Shown: one piece after another, positions 22,217-33,015 of the stretch
Numbering within the stretch: position 1 is the first letter of the stretch
Layout: each line of letters starts with the position of its first letter
Assembly: GCA_951213105.1 (NCBI GenBank)
Contig: OX578146.1
Coordinates: forward strand, 112,944,127-113,008,126
Direction of reading: 5' to 3'
Source: Amaurobius ferox
Taxonomy: Eukaryota > Arthropoda > Arachnida > Araneae > Amaurobiidae
Length of the DNA stretch: 64,000 nt
The notes under the pieces: model-generated
What the model was told of the DNA's origin: nothing
What the model saw: only the letters and a program-made list of their open reading frames with translations
Database searches by the model: none
Translations under genes and position numbers: made by a program

Positions 22217-24170
22217 AGCCGAATACCCGTTGAAAATCAACGGTCTCGCAATAAGCAACCCCTGAATAATGTAAATTTTTTAATAATTCGCGTTTCACAT
22301 TTATTCGACAAATCGAATATTTTGGTGTGCAGAACCCTCTAAAGAAGAAAATATTGGGAAACTAAATTCGAGCATTTCTTCCTTTCGAATTATCTACCCG
22401 TACAACACATTAAAGTCTATCTCATCCCGAGGCACCCCTATATTATTATTTCTCCTTTGGAACTTTTTTTTGTGAAGCACATCCATAAATGAACATTTTT
22501 GAAAAACTCTGTTTGACTTTTATTTTTTTTATCAGATGATTGGCCCATATACCAGATATCAAGCCTCTGTCACATTTAAAAGGAAGTGTACCCCATTTAA
22601 TCGGAAAATCGAACATATTAGTGTGCGGAACCCCTTAAAGTAACAAAAATTGGAAATCAGAAATTTCATACTTTCTTCCTTTCAAACTATCTTCCCGTAC
22701 GCCAAATTTGAAGTCCTTATCCTATCGCGAAGAGAAGCATGTTTTTCTATCACTTCACCTTTCGACCGTTTTCTGTGTAGCACCCCGTTAAAGAACATTT
22801 TTGTCAAACTGTATTCATCTTTGGTTTTTTTGTCCAATGGTTAGCCCATATACTAAATTCCTCTATCATATTGTAAAGGAGGCGTTTTTTATTTGTTCGG
22901 CAAATCAAATATTTTAGTGAGCGGCACCCCCCCCCCCCCCCTACAATAACAAATGTTGGAAAACTGAAATTGCACACTTTCTTCCTTTCCAACATTTTAC
23001 CCGTACACCAAATTTGAAGTATCTATCTCATCGCGAAGCATGCTTTTCTAGCATTTTATCTTTCGAATGTTTTTGTGTGGAGTACCCACCCCCTTAAATA
23101 CACATTTTTGAAAAACTCTATTCTTTTTGTGATTTCTATCAGATGATTCGCCCATATACCAAATATCAAGTTCCTATCACGTTTTAAAAGGGGCGTTTCT
23201 CCTTTATTCCAAAAATCGAACATTTTGGTGTGAGGCACCCCCCCCCCCCCCCCAAAGTAGAAAATATTGGTAAACTGAAATTGTACACTTTCGTCCTTTC
23301 AAACTATCTACCCTTACACCAAATTTGATATCTCTATCTCATTCAGCAGCATGGTTTTTATCAATTCACTTTTTGAACATTTTTCTCTGAAGCACCCCCT
23401 TAAACGAACATTTTTGAAAAACTATATTCGTTTTGGGTGTTTCCGTCAAATGATTAGCCCATCTACCAAATTTCAAGCCTCTATCAAATTTTAAAGTGGC
23501 CGTTTCTCATTTATTCGGTAAATCGAACATTTTGGTATGCAGCACCCCCTTAAGTAGAAACTATTGAAAATCTGAAATTGTACACTTTCTTCCTTTCAAA
23601 CGGTTTACCCATACACCAAATTTGAAGTCTCTATCTTATCGCAAAGCACACTTTCCCATCATTTCACTTTTCGAACGTTTTGGTGTGGAGCACCCCCTAA
23701 ACGAACATTTAAGAAAACTATATTTGTTTTAGGTGTTTTCTTCAAATGATTAGCCCATATACCAAATTTCAAGCCTCTATCAAATTTTAAAGTAGCCGTT
23801 TCGCATTTATTCGGTAAATCGAACATTTTGGTGTGCGGCACCCCCTTAAGTAGAACATATTCAAAATCTGAAATTGTACACTTTTTTCCTTTCAAACGGT
23901 TTACCCATACACCAAATTTGAAGTCTCTATCTTATCGCAAAGCATGCTTTCCCATCATTTCACTTTTCGAACGTTTTGGTGTGGGGCACCCCTTCTATAG
24001 AACGTTCTCGGAAAATTCGATTTTTCCAGGGGGTTTTATTGAACGACCGAGCCGTGTACCAAATTGCAAGTCTCTATCTATTCGGGAAGTGCCTAAAAAA
24101 AGCGTGACAGACAGACAGACAGACAGACAGACGGACACTTGGCAATTAGTATATAAAGATAGCTACTCGT
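22217..24170. repeat. Six ~300-bp tandem units of two half-units each
   Basis: The marker AATCGAACATTTTGGTGTG, with variants, recurs near 22311, 22604, 22902, 23211, 23517 and 23813, giving periods of 293-309 bp. Between these, a related marker (TTCGAACGTTTTGGTGTGGA-like, then GCACCCC) divides each unit into two similar halves of about 150 bp, each with an ACCAAATTT(C/G)AAG(T/C)CTCTATC motif. The array opens with TCTAGCCGAATACCCGTTGA and closes with a (ACAG)n tract and AGTATATAAAGAT. It may be a separate repeat-carrying element nested in the Tigger-like one. Confidence 0.75.
24106..24134. repeat. (ACAG)n microsatellite
   Basis: GACAGACAGACA repeats followed by GACGGACAC at the right edge of the 300-bp array. 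Confidence 0.9.
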
Positions 24171-24245
24171 GAAGTTTTGTGCGATTTTTTTTTTATGCGT
24201 TCTTTGATGCTGTCCCTATCCACCGCACAAAAATAGGTTTGAGTG

Positions 24246-25666
24246 TATTTAAAAGCACAGCGCAAACAATAACAATATACAGCAAATAGCTAGATAACCA
24301 TCTCACAAGATCACTAAACAGCTGTCAGGTACGGTAAAGCAGCCATTAAATGAGCCATTTATTTTACAAAACAACGGCTATACTATTCTTAAAACATTGA
24401 CTTACTTCACAATTATTTCATTGACGTTTCTAAAATTCTTCAATGAGCTAGCTCTTCCTAAACTCTTCAGTAACATTCTAATAAGAATGGCTAAAGAAAT
24501 ATTGCTGTATTAAAAAAAAAATTCAGGAAAACATCAGGCAAACATAACAGAACTATTTCTTCATGTTCTTCTATTGATAAAAAAAGATGTCTGTAATGAC
24601 CGCCTGGTAATAAGAACAGCAGACGATATTTCTGAATAGTCTAATGTCACAAAACAGCCAATATTATTCTTAAAACATTGACTTACTTCATAATTGAAAG
24701 TAGCTCGTTTTAAGGCAACCTCCCCAACTGAGCAATGGCTTGTTTTATATACTCTCAGTAGAACCTTCCGGAAAGAGTCGTATCTTTTAGACTATTCGTT
24801 ATTTCGAGAAGGTTCTCGAACATTCAGTCGCAAAGTTTGCGATAAATCGCCAAATCTGACAACCCTTTACCGATAGTCCTGATATGGCAACACTCGATTC
24901 ACGTGATCGGATTGACTGCCTGTATGGTGTTTTCCCCTTCTGGTTCTTAAATGAACTTCCAGTGAAAGCATTTTTCATGTTCATAACAATATATTTTTTA
25001 CCTTTCAGTGGGTTTACAATTAGGAATTGAGAATGTGCATTTGTTGATAAAATAGAATGGTCTTATATACATAAGTGATAAATGATACTTAAAGATACGG
25101 CGAGTTTTATACGATTTGAGAAAATATATGTCAGGTTTTTTCCTTGATTTGACAACAATTTCATTTTCTCCGATATTCTGTGATCTTGAACAATGGCAGT
25201 ACAACGGAAACACATGAGTACAAGGAAATGCACAATACGTTTTCAAAAATTGTACACCATTCCACACTTGCGCAAGAATTTAAAATTCAAAGATGGCATT
25301 TCAAAACCTTTTCTCGTTTAAATCAAAAACGGAAAAAATTCCAATTTAATTTCTATTTATTTTCCGTGTCCTGTATCATGGTATTTCAATTTGAGTGGTA
25401 TTTGATAAATAGAGAAAAACGGCATGGCCGCCAGTTTTTTCATGAGCAAGCAAATACTGAAAATGGCGAAAAATATCAATATCCGTAGAATATATTCTAT
25501 TAACCTTGGAAAATACCGGAAAAAAGACGATTTATGAAATTTTGCTTTTCATGGTTTGATAATGATTGAAATGACTATAATTCAAATATTTTTATTTTAT
25601 TTTATTTGGGTTGTTTGTTGAATATTGAATTTGAGAGATATGCCAGTTTTGAGTTATATTTTTATT
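24246..25666. other. Unassigned stretch with short dispersed repeats
   Basis: TTCTTAAAACATTGACTTAC occurs near 24388 and 24670. The segment at 24465-24540 (AATAAGAATGGCTAAAGAAA, TATTGCTGTATTAAAAAA) recurs at 29545-29605, so it is an interspersed repeat. No gene recognised. Confidence 0.45.
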
Positions 25667-26575
25667 ATTTTCCTTATATACATAATGTATAAGGAAAGTA
25701 TTGTGACGGGGTCGAAAATTCGAATTCGAGTTTTCGACGGGAGAGCACGTTTCAAGCATCTCTGATCACGAATCAAACATTTTTGAAGTGATGTCTGTCT
25801 GTGTGTGTGTGTGTGTGTCAGTGAGTCTGTGGAGACGATAACTGACTAACGAATGAACCGATTCGAACCAAATTTGGTACAAAAATCACAATCCGTAAAC
25901 ACTGGAATCCTATTGTTTTTATACGCAATCGAATGTTCAGAACCCCCCTATATTTTCGAAGGGAATTTTGAAAAAATTGTCAAAAAATCAAAACCGCTAA
26001 TAAAGTTACACAAATAGACATTACTTATGTAATTTTTCATTAGAAAACGATTGACATAAATTTTAGAACGCTAACATGAACCGTTCTTGAGATATTGCAA
26101 ATTTTTCAAAAAAATGATCAAAAAGTCATATAAAATAGAAAAAAAAATATATTTCCTATTGAGAAACATGTTCACTTTTCATATGTAATATCATGCGATA
26201 GATCGGGTGACATCATTCTCGTGGATCTAGCTCGTTCCATTCAGGAAAAAAGATACTTTGAGTAATACTTTTGTATTTGAACGCCAATAGTCATTTATCT
26301 GCTGTAAGAATAACTTATTTCTTCGTCCATAACGCTTGGCGAGATTTTGGCGACGAAATTGGCGGAATGTCACTTTTTTACATGTTGCCAAATTAACGAA
26401 AATCTCGCCAAAAGGATAAAAATGACGCTAAATCAATGAAAATCACGACTAATTGTCGAAAATTTAATATCTTGAAAAGAATATTAGTATCTACTAAAAG
26501 AAAAACCTATTTTTTTTACTGTAAAAGTACATTCATTACATTCTATAAGGAAAGTCATGTGTTGCCCACATCAGA
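25667..26575 (+). mobile_element. Family B element, copy 3
   Basis: Complete. Left hairpin starts ATTTTCCTTATATACATAAT and closes ATAAGGAAAGT. Then come TTCGAGTTTTCGACGGGAGA, a GT tract near 25800-25819, AACGATTGACATAAATTTTA, a degraded central palindrome (GTCACTTTTTTA near 26370), and the right end ATAAGGAAAGTCATGTGTTG, CCCACATCAGA, then TTTTTT. Confidence 0.8.
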
Positions 26576-26889
26576 TTTTTTAAATTATCACAGTACTACA
26601 GTAATTTATTACATTTGGAAACTTAACACTTCATCGAAAACAACAATGTTGGTAACCATGGAGGTGAAAGTAAGGAGTTAAAACTTCACATTAAGAAAAT
26701 GCTAATATCGTATGAGACAGTAATTCAGGTTGCGGTGGGGTAAGATAAGTAGTCCTGCATGGTATGAATTTCTATGGCGAAAGGCCTAAAATATTCTTTT
26801 AAACTGTCAATTTTGTAAATATAATTAATTAGCGGAATGCAAGTTAGAACTGGAACAATAAAGAATATTCCTAAGCATTCAAAATTATT

Positions 26890-28108
26890 ACTTTCCTTAT
26901 ATACATAATGTATAAGGAAAGTATTATGACAGGAAGTAAAATTCGAATTAGACTTTTCGACGGGAGAGCACGTTTCAAGCATTCCTTATCACGAATCGAA
27001 CATATTTGACGTGATGTTTCTGTGTGTCAGTGAGTCTTTGGAGACGATATCTTACGAATGAATGGAGCGAATCGAATGAAATTTGGTACAAAAATCACAA
27101 TCCATGAATACTGGAAACTTATTGTTTTAAAACACAATCGAATGTTCAGAACCCTCCTAAATTTTCGAGTGAAATTTTGAAAAAATCATCAAAAAATCAA
27201 AACCTTTAATACAGTTACGCAAATAGACATATCTTATGCAATTTTTCCTTAGAAAACGATTGACATAAACTTTAGAACCCTAGCATGAACTGTTCTTCAG
27301 ATATTGCAAATTTTTCAAATAAATTTATCAAAAAATCCCATAAATTGAAGAAAAATATTAACTGATGAGAAACGGTCACATTTCATGTGTAATACCTAAT
27401 ATCATGCTATAAATTAGGTGACATCATTCTCGGAGATCTAGCTCGTTCCATTAAAGAGAAAAGATACTTTGAGTAATACTTTTGTATTTGAATGCCAATA
27501 GTCAATTATCTGCTATCAGAATAACTTATCTCTCCGTTAATAAGGCTTGGCGAGATTTTAGCGACGAATTTGTCGGAATGTCGCCAACTCGGCGATTTTT
27601 TTAATGTTGCCAAATTAACGAAAATCTCACCAAATGGATAAAAATGACGATAAATCAATGAAAATGACGACTCATTGACGAAAATTCATCTTCTTGGAAA
27701 GACTAAGAGTATCTACTATAAGAATTACCTATTTTGCTTTTGCTGTAAAAGTAGCTAATTCATTGCATTATAAGGGTTGTAAAAGTTGTAAATTCATTGC
27801 ATTAAAAGGATTGTAAAAGTAGTAAATTCATTGCATTATAAGGATTGTAAAAGTAGTAAATTCATTGCATTATAAGGATTGTAAAAGTAGTAAATCCATT
27901 GCATTATAAGGATTGTAAAAGTAGTAAATTCATTGCATTATAAGGATTGAAAAAGTAGTAAATTCATTGCATTATAAGGATTGTAAAAGTAGTAAATTTA
28001 TTGCATTATAAGGATTGTAAAAGTAGTAAATTCATTGCATTATAAGGATTGTAAAAGTAGTAAATTCATTTCATTGTCTAACGAAAGTCATGTACTACCT
28101 ACATCAGA
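26890..28108 (+). mobile_element. Family B element, copy 4, with internal array
   Basis: Left hairpin ACTTTCCTTATATACATAAT ... ATAAGGAAAGT at 26890-26922. Body as in other copies; central palindrome reads GTCGCCAACTCGGCGAT. Just before the right end a 34-bp unit is repeated about ten times (27745-28075), and the end itself is degraded (AACGAAAGTCATGTACTACC, CATCAGA at 28108). Only about 310 bp separate it from copy 3, in the same orientation. Confidence 0.8.
27745..28075. repeat. 34-bp tandem array, about ten units
   Basis: Each unit contains TTGTAAAAGTAGTAAATTCA and ATTGCATTATAAGG. Units are contiguous with no spacers. The unit is derived from the family B right subterminal region (other copies have it once: TGTAAAAGTAGTAAATTCAT, then TTATATAAGGAAAG). 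Confidence 0.95.
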
Positions 28109-28112
28109 TTAT

Positions 28113-28340
28113 TCATACAGTTGTATACAGATAAAGTACTGTTTATAAAAAATTTTTTGAAGTTCAAGGTTTTGACGGACATGTAGATTTTAAGACCACC
28201 TGTAACCCATTTCGAGCAGTTATAAAAATATACCGGTCTGTGAAGGTATGCGTGCATGTGTTTGTATGTGCGTTTGCCTAAGCAGTTAAAATAAACGGTT
28301 AAAATAATTTTTTCAAAAATGCTTTAAGAATGGCCCCAAA
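28113..28340 (+). mobile_element. Family C fragment
   Basis: Directly follows family B copy 4. It starts TTGTATACAGATAAAGTACTG and continues GACGGACATGTAGATTTTAA, GACCACCTG, sharing the GATTTTAAGACCACCTG block with the minus-strand family C copy at 15480-15812. A TGTG-rich remnant lies at 28250-28275. The right end is not seen. Confidence 0.45.
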
Positions 28341-28806
28341 ATTATTCGAATACCACCATACCTCATCTTTCTTCTTCTGATCGTGAATGGATAATTTCGG
28401 AGACGATGGTTTTCACGTGAAATTCATTCCCCCTCAGGGGTGAGTGTAAAATATTCAAAATTAGAGAGCCCAAGACAACTTCCTCGGTCCACCAACCATC
28501 TCTCCGCTCCAGGGACATATTTGTATATGGACACTGGCCCGAGCATAAAACCATACAACACATAACAGGAAGTGTGGAATTTATTAGCCCGCCTCCACGG
28601 AACCGATTCCAATATCTGGACACGAGCTCAATAAATGTATTAAACTGCAACTCATTCAAGTTATCAACCTAATACATTCTAAACTCTAACCTTCAATATC
28701 ATCTAGTAGTATTTATAACATTGTTGCTGTCTTAAAAAAAAATTCTGGTTAAAAACATTTTTAAATATCTCTCATAATTACTTTTTATCTGCAACAATTA
28801 AAAAAA
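28341..28806. other. Unassigned; richer in C and G at 28430-28620
   Basis: The patch at 28430-28620 (CCCCCTCAGGGGTGAG, CTCCGCTCCAGGGACA, CCCGCCTCCACGGAACCG) differs in composition from its surroundings and gives a 98-codon minus-strand frame (28363-28659). No domain or motif is recognisable, so I do not call a gene. Confidence 0.35.
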
Positions 28807-29030
28807 TCTGATGTGGGCAACACATGACTTTCCTTATATAATGCAATGAATGTACTACTTTTACAGTTAAAAAAATGTTATTTTTATAGTAGATACTTAT
28901 ATTCTTTCCAAGATATTGAATTTTCGACAATGAGTCGTCATATTCATTGATTTAGCGTCATTTTTATCCATTTGTCCATTTGGCGAGATTTTCGTTAATT
29001 TAGCAACATTTCAAAAAGTCGCCAAGTTGG
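28807..29030 (-). mobile_element. Family B fragment, copy 5
   Basis: Reverse orientation; starts TCTGATGTGGGCAACACATG, then ACTTTCCTTATATAATG, runs through the GAGTCGTCATATTCATTGAT region and stops inside the central palindrome at GTCGCCAAGTTGG. The hairpin end is missing. A 9-bp duplication (TCCATTTG) sits near 28968-28985. Confidence 0.75.
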
Positions 29031-29280
29031 AAAAAAGTTGCTTACATTAAATTTGAAAATAATACAATGTACCGAGAAATGGAAATAACAGATATTTTTT
29101 CTGTTAGGTGGCACGATTATATTCTCAGAAATATATCAAAAATATAGTCTGATATTTTGAATACGTTAGACGATCATTACAGATCCCTTTTTTATCAATC
29201 AAAGAAGAAGACGTTTTCCAAGAGTGAAAAATTTTTTGAGCAATATTTTTGTAACCATTCTTAGGAGAGTGCCAGTGAAA

Positions 29281-29420
29281 AGTTTCAGAGGAAATACCCA
29301 TGGTCTAAAACCCCTAATGATTCAACAATTACGAGGTTAGAAAAGCATTTAGTTTCAGAGGAAATACCCATGGTCTAAAACCCCTAATGATTCAACAATT
29401 ACGAGGTTAGAAAAGCATTT
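29281..29420. repeat. Exact 70-bp tandem duplication
   Basis: Bases 29281-29350 are repeated without change at 29351-29420. Recent duplication or assembly artefact. Confidence 0.95.
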
Positions 29421-30235
29421 ATGAGAAACCGGATCTGTTGCAGATCTGCTGTAAATAAGAATAAGCAGGTCTTCCATTTTAACTCAGGATAAACTGTCTG
29501 AAATAGTGACTGCGTTTCTAAAATCCCGAAATCTTCAGTAATATTTTAATAAGAATGGCTAGAGAAATATTGCTGTATTAAAAAATATTCTTAGGAAAAC
29601 GTCAGACGTACGCTTTTCTGCTTTCTTCAGTTCGTTTCTTCACATTGATTATTCTCTATTGGTCTTCACATTGGTTATTCTCTACAGAATTCGTCATGCG
29701 CGCTCATGTAAAATAATTACGATAACAATATCCCCCAATAAAGAGAATACATTAACAAATGGGCCATTTCATATCAAGTGGCCCAACGAAATAAAACTTG
29801 AAGCGTAAGATTTTCATGAAATTTAGAGCACTTATACTACAAGTAGTAAAATATCCCGAACTTTAAAGTTTCAGATCAAATAGTTTTTGCTCCATACATA
29901 TATAATGTTGAACGATATTTGTTGTTTGGATCCTATATACAAATTAGGTTCATATTATCCGATACAACTGGAATTAGAAATGGGAGTAAATATATCACTT
30001 CTTTCGTTTTCTAAAGAGCTTTAATTTGAGGACGCTTCTATAACTCGGCGATAAACTATTATAAACATAATTGCGTTTTTAGCTCCGCTATAGAAACGCC
30101 CACTATCGATCGACACAGATCTACGGACGACAAGCTTGGAATAGGAGCTTTTGAAATAGCATATTATTGAACTAAGTAAAGTTTAAAGTGTATACCTAAA
30201 GCTCAAATTTTGTTTACCATATTACAATATGCGAG
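29421..30235. other. Unassigned stretch with one interspersed repeat
   Basis: Holds the second copy (29545-29605) of the repeat seen at 24465-24540. ATTGGTTATTCTCTA-type words repeat near 29637-29675. No gene recognised. Confidence 0.4.
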
Positions 30236-30237
30236 TA

Positions 30238-31314
30238 TAGGCGGCCCTCGACATTCGCACATAATTGGTTCCTGACAATGTGTGCGAATGTTGAATGTTC
30301 GAAAGTAGAGGGATGTAAAAAAAAACATCAAAAATTGTATTTTAAAACATTTATTTATCAATAAGAATAGTATTTATTTATCAATATACATAATTAAGTT
30401 AACGAGGCGTGTTGAAGTGCTTTCAGTGTTTTCTTTATAAACTTGTCAAGAGTTAGTTGAATATTACCCTTTTTTTTCATAAAGAGTTGCATAACATGAT
30501 GTGTCTTTCTCAATCGCCTTATATACGTTCTCCATTGGGATCATATTCTTCCATGATAGTCAAAAATTTGTCAAGATGCGTAAAGGCTTCATTCATATTT
30601 TTGATTGTCAAAGTCTTGACGTTTTTATCAGCTTCTTCTTCCTCACTTTCATTGTGTATTTCATTTAACTCTTGTTGTTAAATTAAGTATTCATTTGACA
30701 AAAGGTACTGAGTGCGATTCAAGCAACTCATAAACATCTTCGTTGTTGAAGTCCAAGTTTAGTTCATTCGTTAGGCTAACTATTTCATCTGTGATAGCTT
30801 CCGGAGTTTCTTCAGAATTTATAAAATCACTCATCGTTTGTGGGCATAATTGTTTCCAGGAACCTTTCATTGTTGACTCTTATTTCGGCCCACGAGTCTC
30901 CAATATTGTTTATTACGTTCCATATGCATTATAGTTCTTCCAAAAATCTCTTAATGTAGGCCCAACTTCCCTGTCGGTAGTCTCGATGGCCTGATTCATT
31001 ATTGTCCTCATGTAATATCGTTTAAAAGTAGCTATCACTGTAGCTATCACTTGCTAACGCAAGACTAAACCTGTTTAATACATTGTAGACATTCGGCCCC
31101 CCACCACCACAACTGGGAACCCTAGTGACGTCACAACGATTCAGACAAGTCCTCTACTCTTCGCGGCAATGTGGGAGTGAGCGCGAGCTACCGTGCTCCG
31201 TGGGAGCGACTGCATGGGAGCGAACGATTTCTGCATTATCGACAAAAATCTTTAAAAAGTTGAATTTTTAAAATGTGCGGAATAGCGAATTGTGCGAAAG
31301 TCGAGGGCCGCCTG
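30238..31314. mobile_element. Tigger/pogo-like element, 1.08 kb
   Basis: The ends are inverted repeats of the pattern (C/T)AGGCGGCCCTCGAC, continuing with ATTCGCACA (left) and TTTCGCACA (right, minus strand). TA flanks both sides (30236-30237, 31315-31316). CAGGCGG-type ends with a TA target are typical of Tigger/pogo elements. A degraded transposase C-terminal region lies inside on the minus strand. Confidence 0.75.
30660..31030 (-). pseudogene. Tigger-like transposase C-terminal remnant
   Basis: Translation of the minus strand, with stops and frame changes, gives TDREVGPTLRDFWKNYNAY near 30955-30990 and then NSEETPEAITDEIVSLTNEL with NEDVYELLESHS near 30720-30830. The order (DFWK-type motif, then an acidic region ending in a EDV-ELLESHS-like motif) is that of the region after the DDE core in Tigger/jerky-like proteins. 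The DNA-binding CENP-B-type domain and the catalytic DDE residues are not visible, so this is an internally deleted and decayed copy. Family call rests on these motifs and on the element ends; boundaries are approximate. Confidence 0.6.
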
Positions 31315-31459
31315 TATTTACAACCCAAATGATATGCCAGTAAAAACAATACCGTTTTTTAATACAAACAAGATAAGAAAAATATATAGTTTAAAAATTG
31401 AAAACCGCAGACGATTTTAAGAATAGCATTTCCATGTAACCAGAGAGGATTCAAACTAT

Positions 31460-31800
31460 TTTGCTCCTTATTTTCGGATTTTATAAATGATGCATGGTTC
31501 AGCGGAAAGGCAGCAAGAAAGAACCATCATTTATTTCCTAGTACGGGTAGAAATCCAGTAGCAGTTAATTTGAAACTAGTAAAGGTAAAAGCAGTGGTTA
31601 GACACAAAATAGTGGGTATTGCAGGAAAGAAAGAAAAAGGTTTGTTTTTCGCCATTTCGTTTTGTGCGTTAATCTTACGGTTTTTACTTTTATTGTTCGA
31701 TGAATTCGAGGTGAAAACTTTTTGTTGCTGTTTTATACTGTTAGACTGTATTTTTATTTCCATACAATTGTATAGAAAACGTATTGTTTTTTCCTGAAAA
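31460..31800 (+). repeat. Dispersed repeat D, copy 1
   Basis: Aligns with 36590-36840 in the same orientation (TTATAAATGAT, ATCATT(T/C)ATTTC, TTGA(A/T)(A/T)TCGAACT-like block, ACAAAATAG, ATTGCAGGAA, GAATTCGA) and with 43175-43560 inverted. Other parts of what seems to be the same repeat occur at 56660-56910 and 63780-64000. No coding role seen. Confidence 0.5.
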
Positions 31801-32494
31801 TTTTCGAATTCAACAGTCTCCGGATGAGCACGTGTTAAAGCCTCCTAAAACTGCTTGGAACGTTTTTGAAAAGATGTACGTCTGTGAAGTCTGAGGTGTG
31901 GCTACAATACCTCCAATACGAGTTCCGCTATCCAATTTTATGTGAAAAATTCAAATTTAGATAGCATTTTTTTGTCATTTTAATGAAATCGAAATTTATA
32001 TTTCTAATTATTCTACTTTTAATATTTCCATAGCTTTATTTTGTACGGAGAACGTTTATACTTCTCGGAACATACTGCTGGCAGCATATTGTAAACGGTT
32101 GAAATTGAAAATTTGCAGCTATAGATGCAATTGTATTAACATTTTTTATATTAATAAAGGACATCCAAATGAGTACAATTCATTAGCGTCACTCAGTTGT
32201 CAATTTAACAACAACAACAACAAAAAAAAAACATTAAAAAATTTATCTTTGCAAAATACTTTAAAATAACTTCGGCGTAAAATGTGAAAAAATATACATT
32301 TTTATTTTGATAATAATTCTGTACATTTTAAACTAAGCACTGTAAAATGGATGGTCGACTTTAGACTCACACTACAATATATTACCGTTTTTACATTCCG
32401 CCACTTTCATATTTTAATGTGTTCTTCAGTATCAAAAACCCGATACTTTTAACAGCAGAAAATAAGTTTGCTATAATACCACGATTTTCCGAAT
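31801..32494. other. No recognised feature
   Basis: AT-rich. A short AAC trinucleotide run lies at about 32206-32222. No gene. Confidence 0.45.
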
Positions 32495-32502
32495 CTCTAG
32501 TG

Positions 32503-33007
32503 CAGTGGTTCTTAAATTTCTTTTAACTTGAAGCCCATTGGTTCTGGGATATTACGGCACACCCGTTGGGCTGGATGCACTCAGAGGTGTTAACCCCCTC
32601 CTCCCAAGCCTTATGAAGGGGAGAGGGCTCTATACCCTTCATGCTAGACTTACATTGGATCTTAAGGTTCCAACATAGGATCCATTAGAATCCAATGCAA
32701 ATGTTAGGGATCCAATGTAAGATAAGTTAGGATCCAATGTAAGATAAGTTGGAATCCAATGTAAGATCCATTAGGATCCCTACTACTCGATTAGGCGAAT
32801 CGCATTTCCAAAAGTGTCTCGAACGCTCACTAACGGAAGGTATTAAACCAGTCAACAGTCTTCACGTATTAAAAAATAATGTTGTTAAAAATATTTAATA
32901 CCTATTATATATTGCCTTTTATTTCTCTATTTTATTAACAATATTTTTGTTGTTTTTCCTGCGGTACAGTTACTCAATTTCGCGGCACATTTTTTGGAGA
33001 ATCGCTG
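32503..33007. mobile_element. hAT-type non-autonomous element
   Basis: Ends read CAGTGGTTCTTAAA (left) and CAGCGATTCTCCAAAA (right, minus strand), which is the CAGNGNTTCTC style of hAT termini. Flanking octamers CTCTAGTG (32495-32502) and CTCTAGGG (33008-33015) agree at 7 of 8 bases, the 8-bp target duplication of the hAT superfamily. 505 bp, no transposase. Contains a minisatellite. Confidence 0.75.
32645..32780. repeat. 22-bp minisatellite inside the hAT-type element
   Basis: Units contain GATCCAATGTAAGATAAGTT. Three to five degenerate units lie in direct orientation, and an inverted piece (CTTACATTGGATCTTA, about 32650) lies at the left. Confidence 0.75.
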
Positions 33008-33015
33008 CTCTAGGG

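Larger units (their letters stand above)
21536..24245. mobile_element. Tigger/pogo-like element with both ends
   Basis: The ends are inverted repeats starting CACTCAAACCTGTTTTTGTG (left) and CACTCAAACCTATTTTTGTG (right, on the minus strand). Each is flanked by TA (21534-21535, 24246-24247), as expected of the Tc1/mariner/pogo group. Inside the ends are further TTTGTGCGATTTTTT and CCCTATTCACCGCA words. The body keeps only a hint of a transposase tail (21866-21933) and is mostly filled by the repeat array at 22217-24170. Confidence 0.7.

Noticed and set aside
23828..24172. 114-codon frame as a gene
   Set aside because: It runs through the 300-bp repeat array and the ACAG microsatellite (ending in TDRQTDRQTD).
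27745..28075. A CRISPR-like array
   Set aside because: The 34-bp units are contiguous with no unique spacers, and the context is a eukaryotic transposon.
28363..28659. 98-codon minus-strand frame as a gene
   Set aside because: No motif, and an alternative frame is open over the same bases; only a compositional oddity was recorded.
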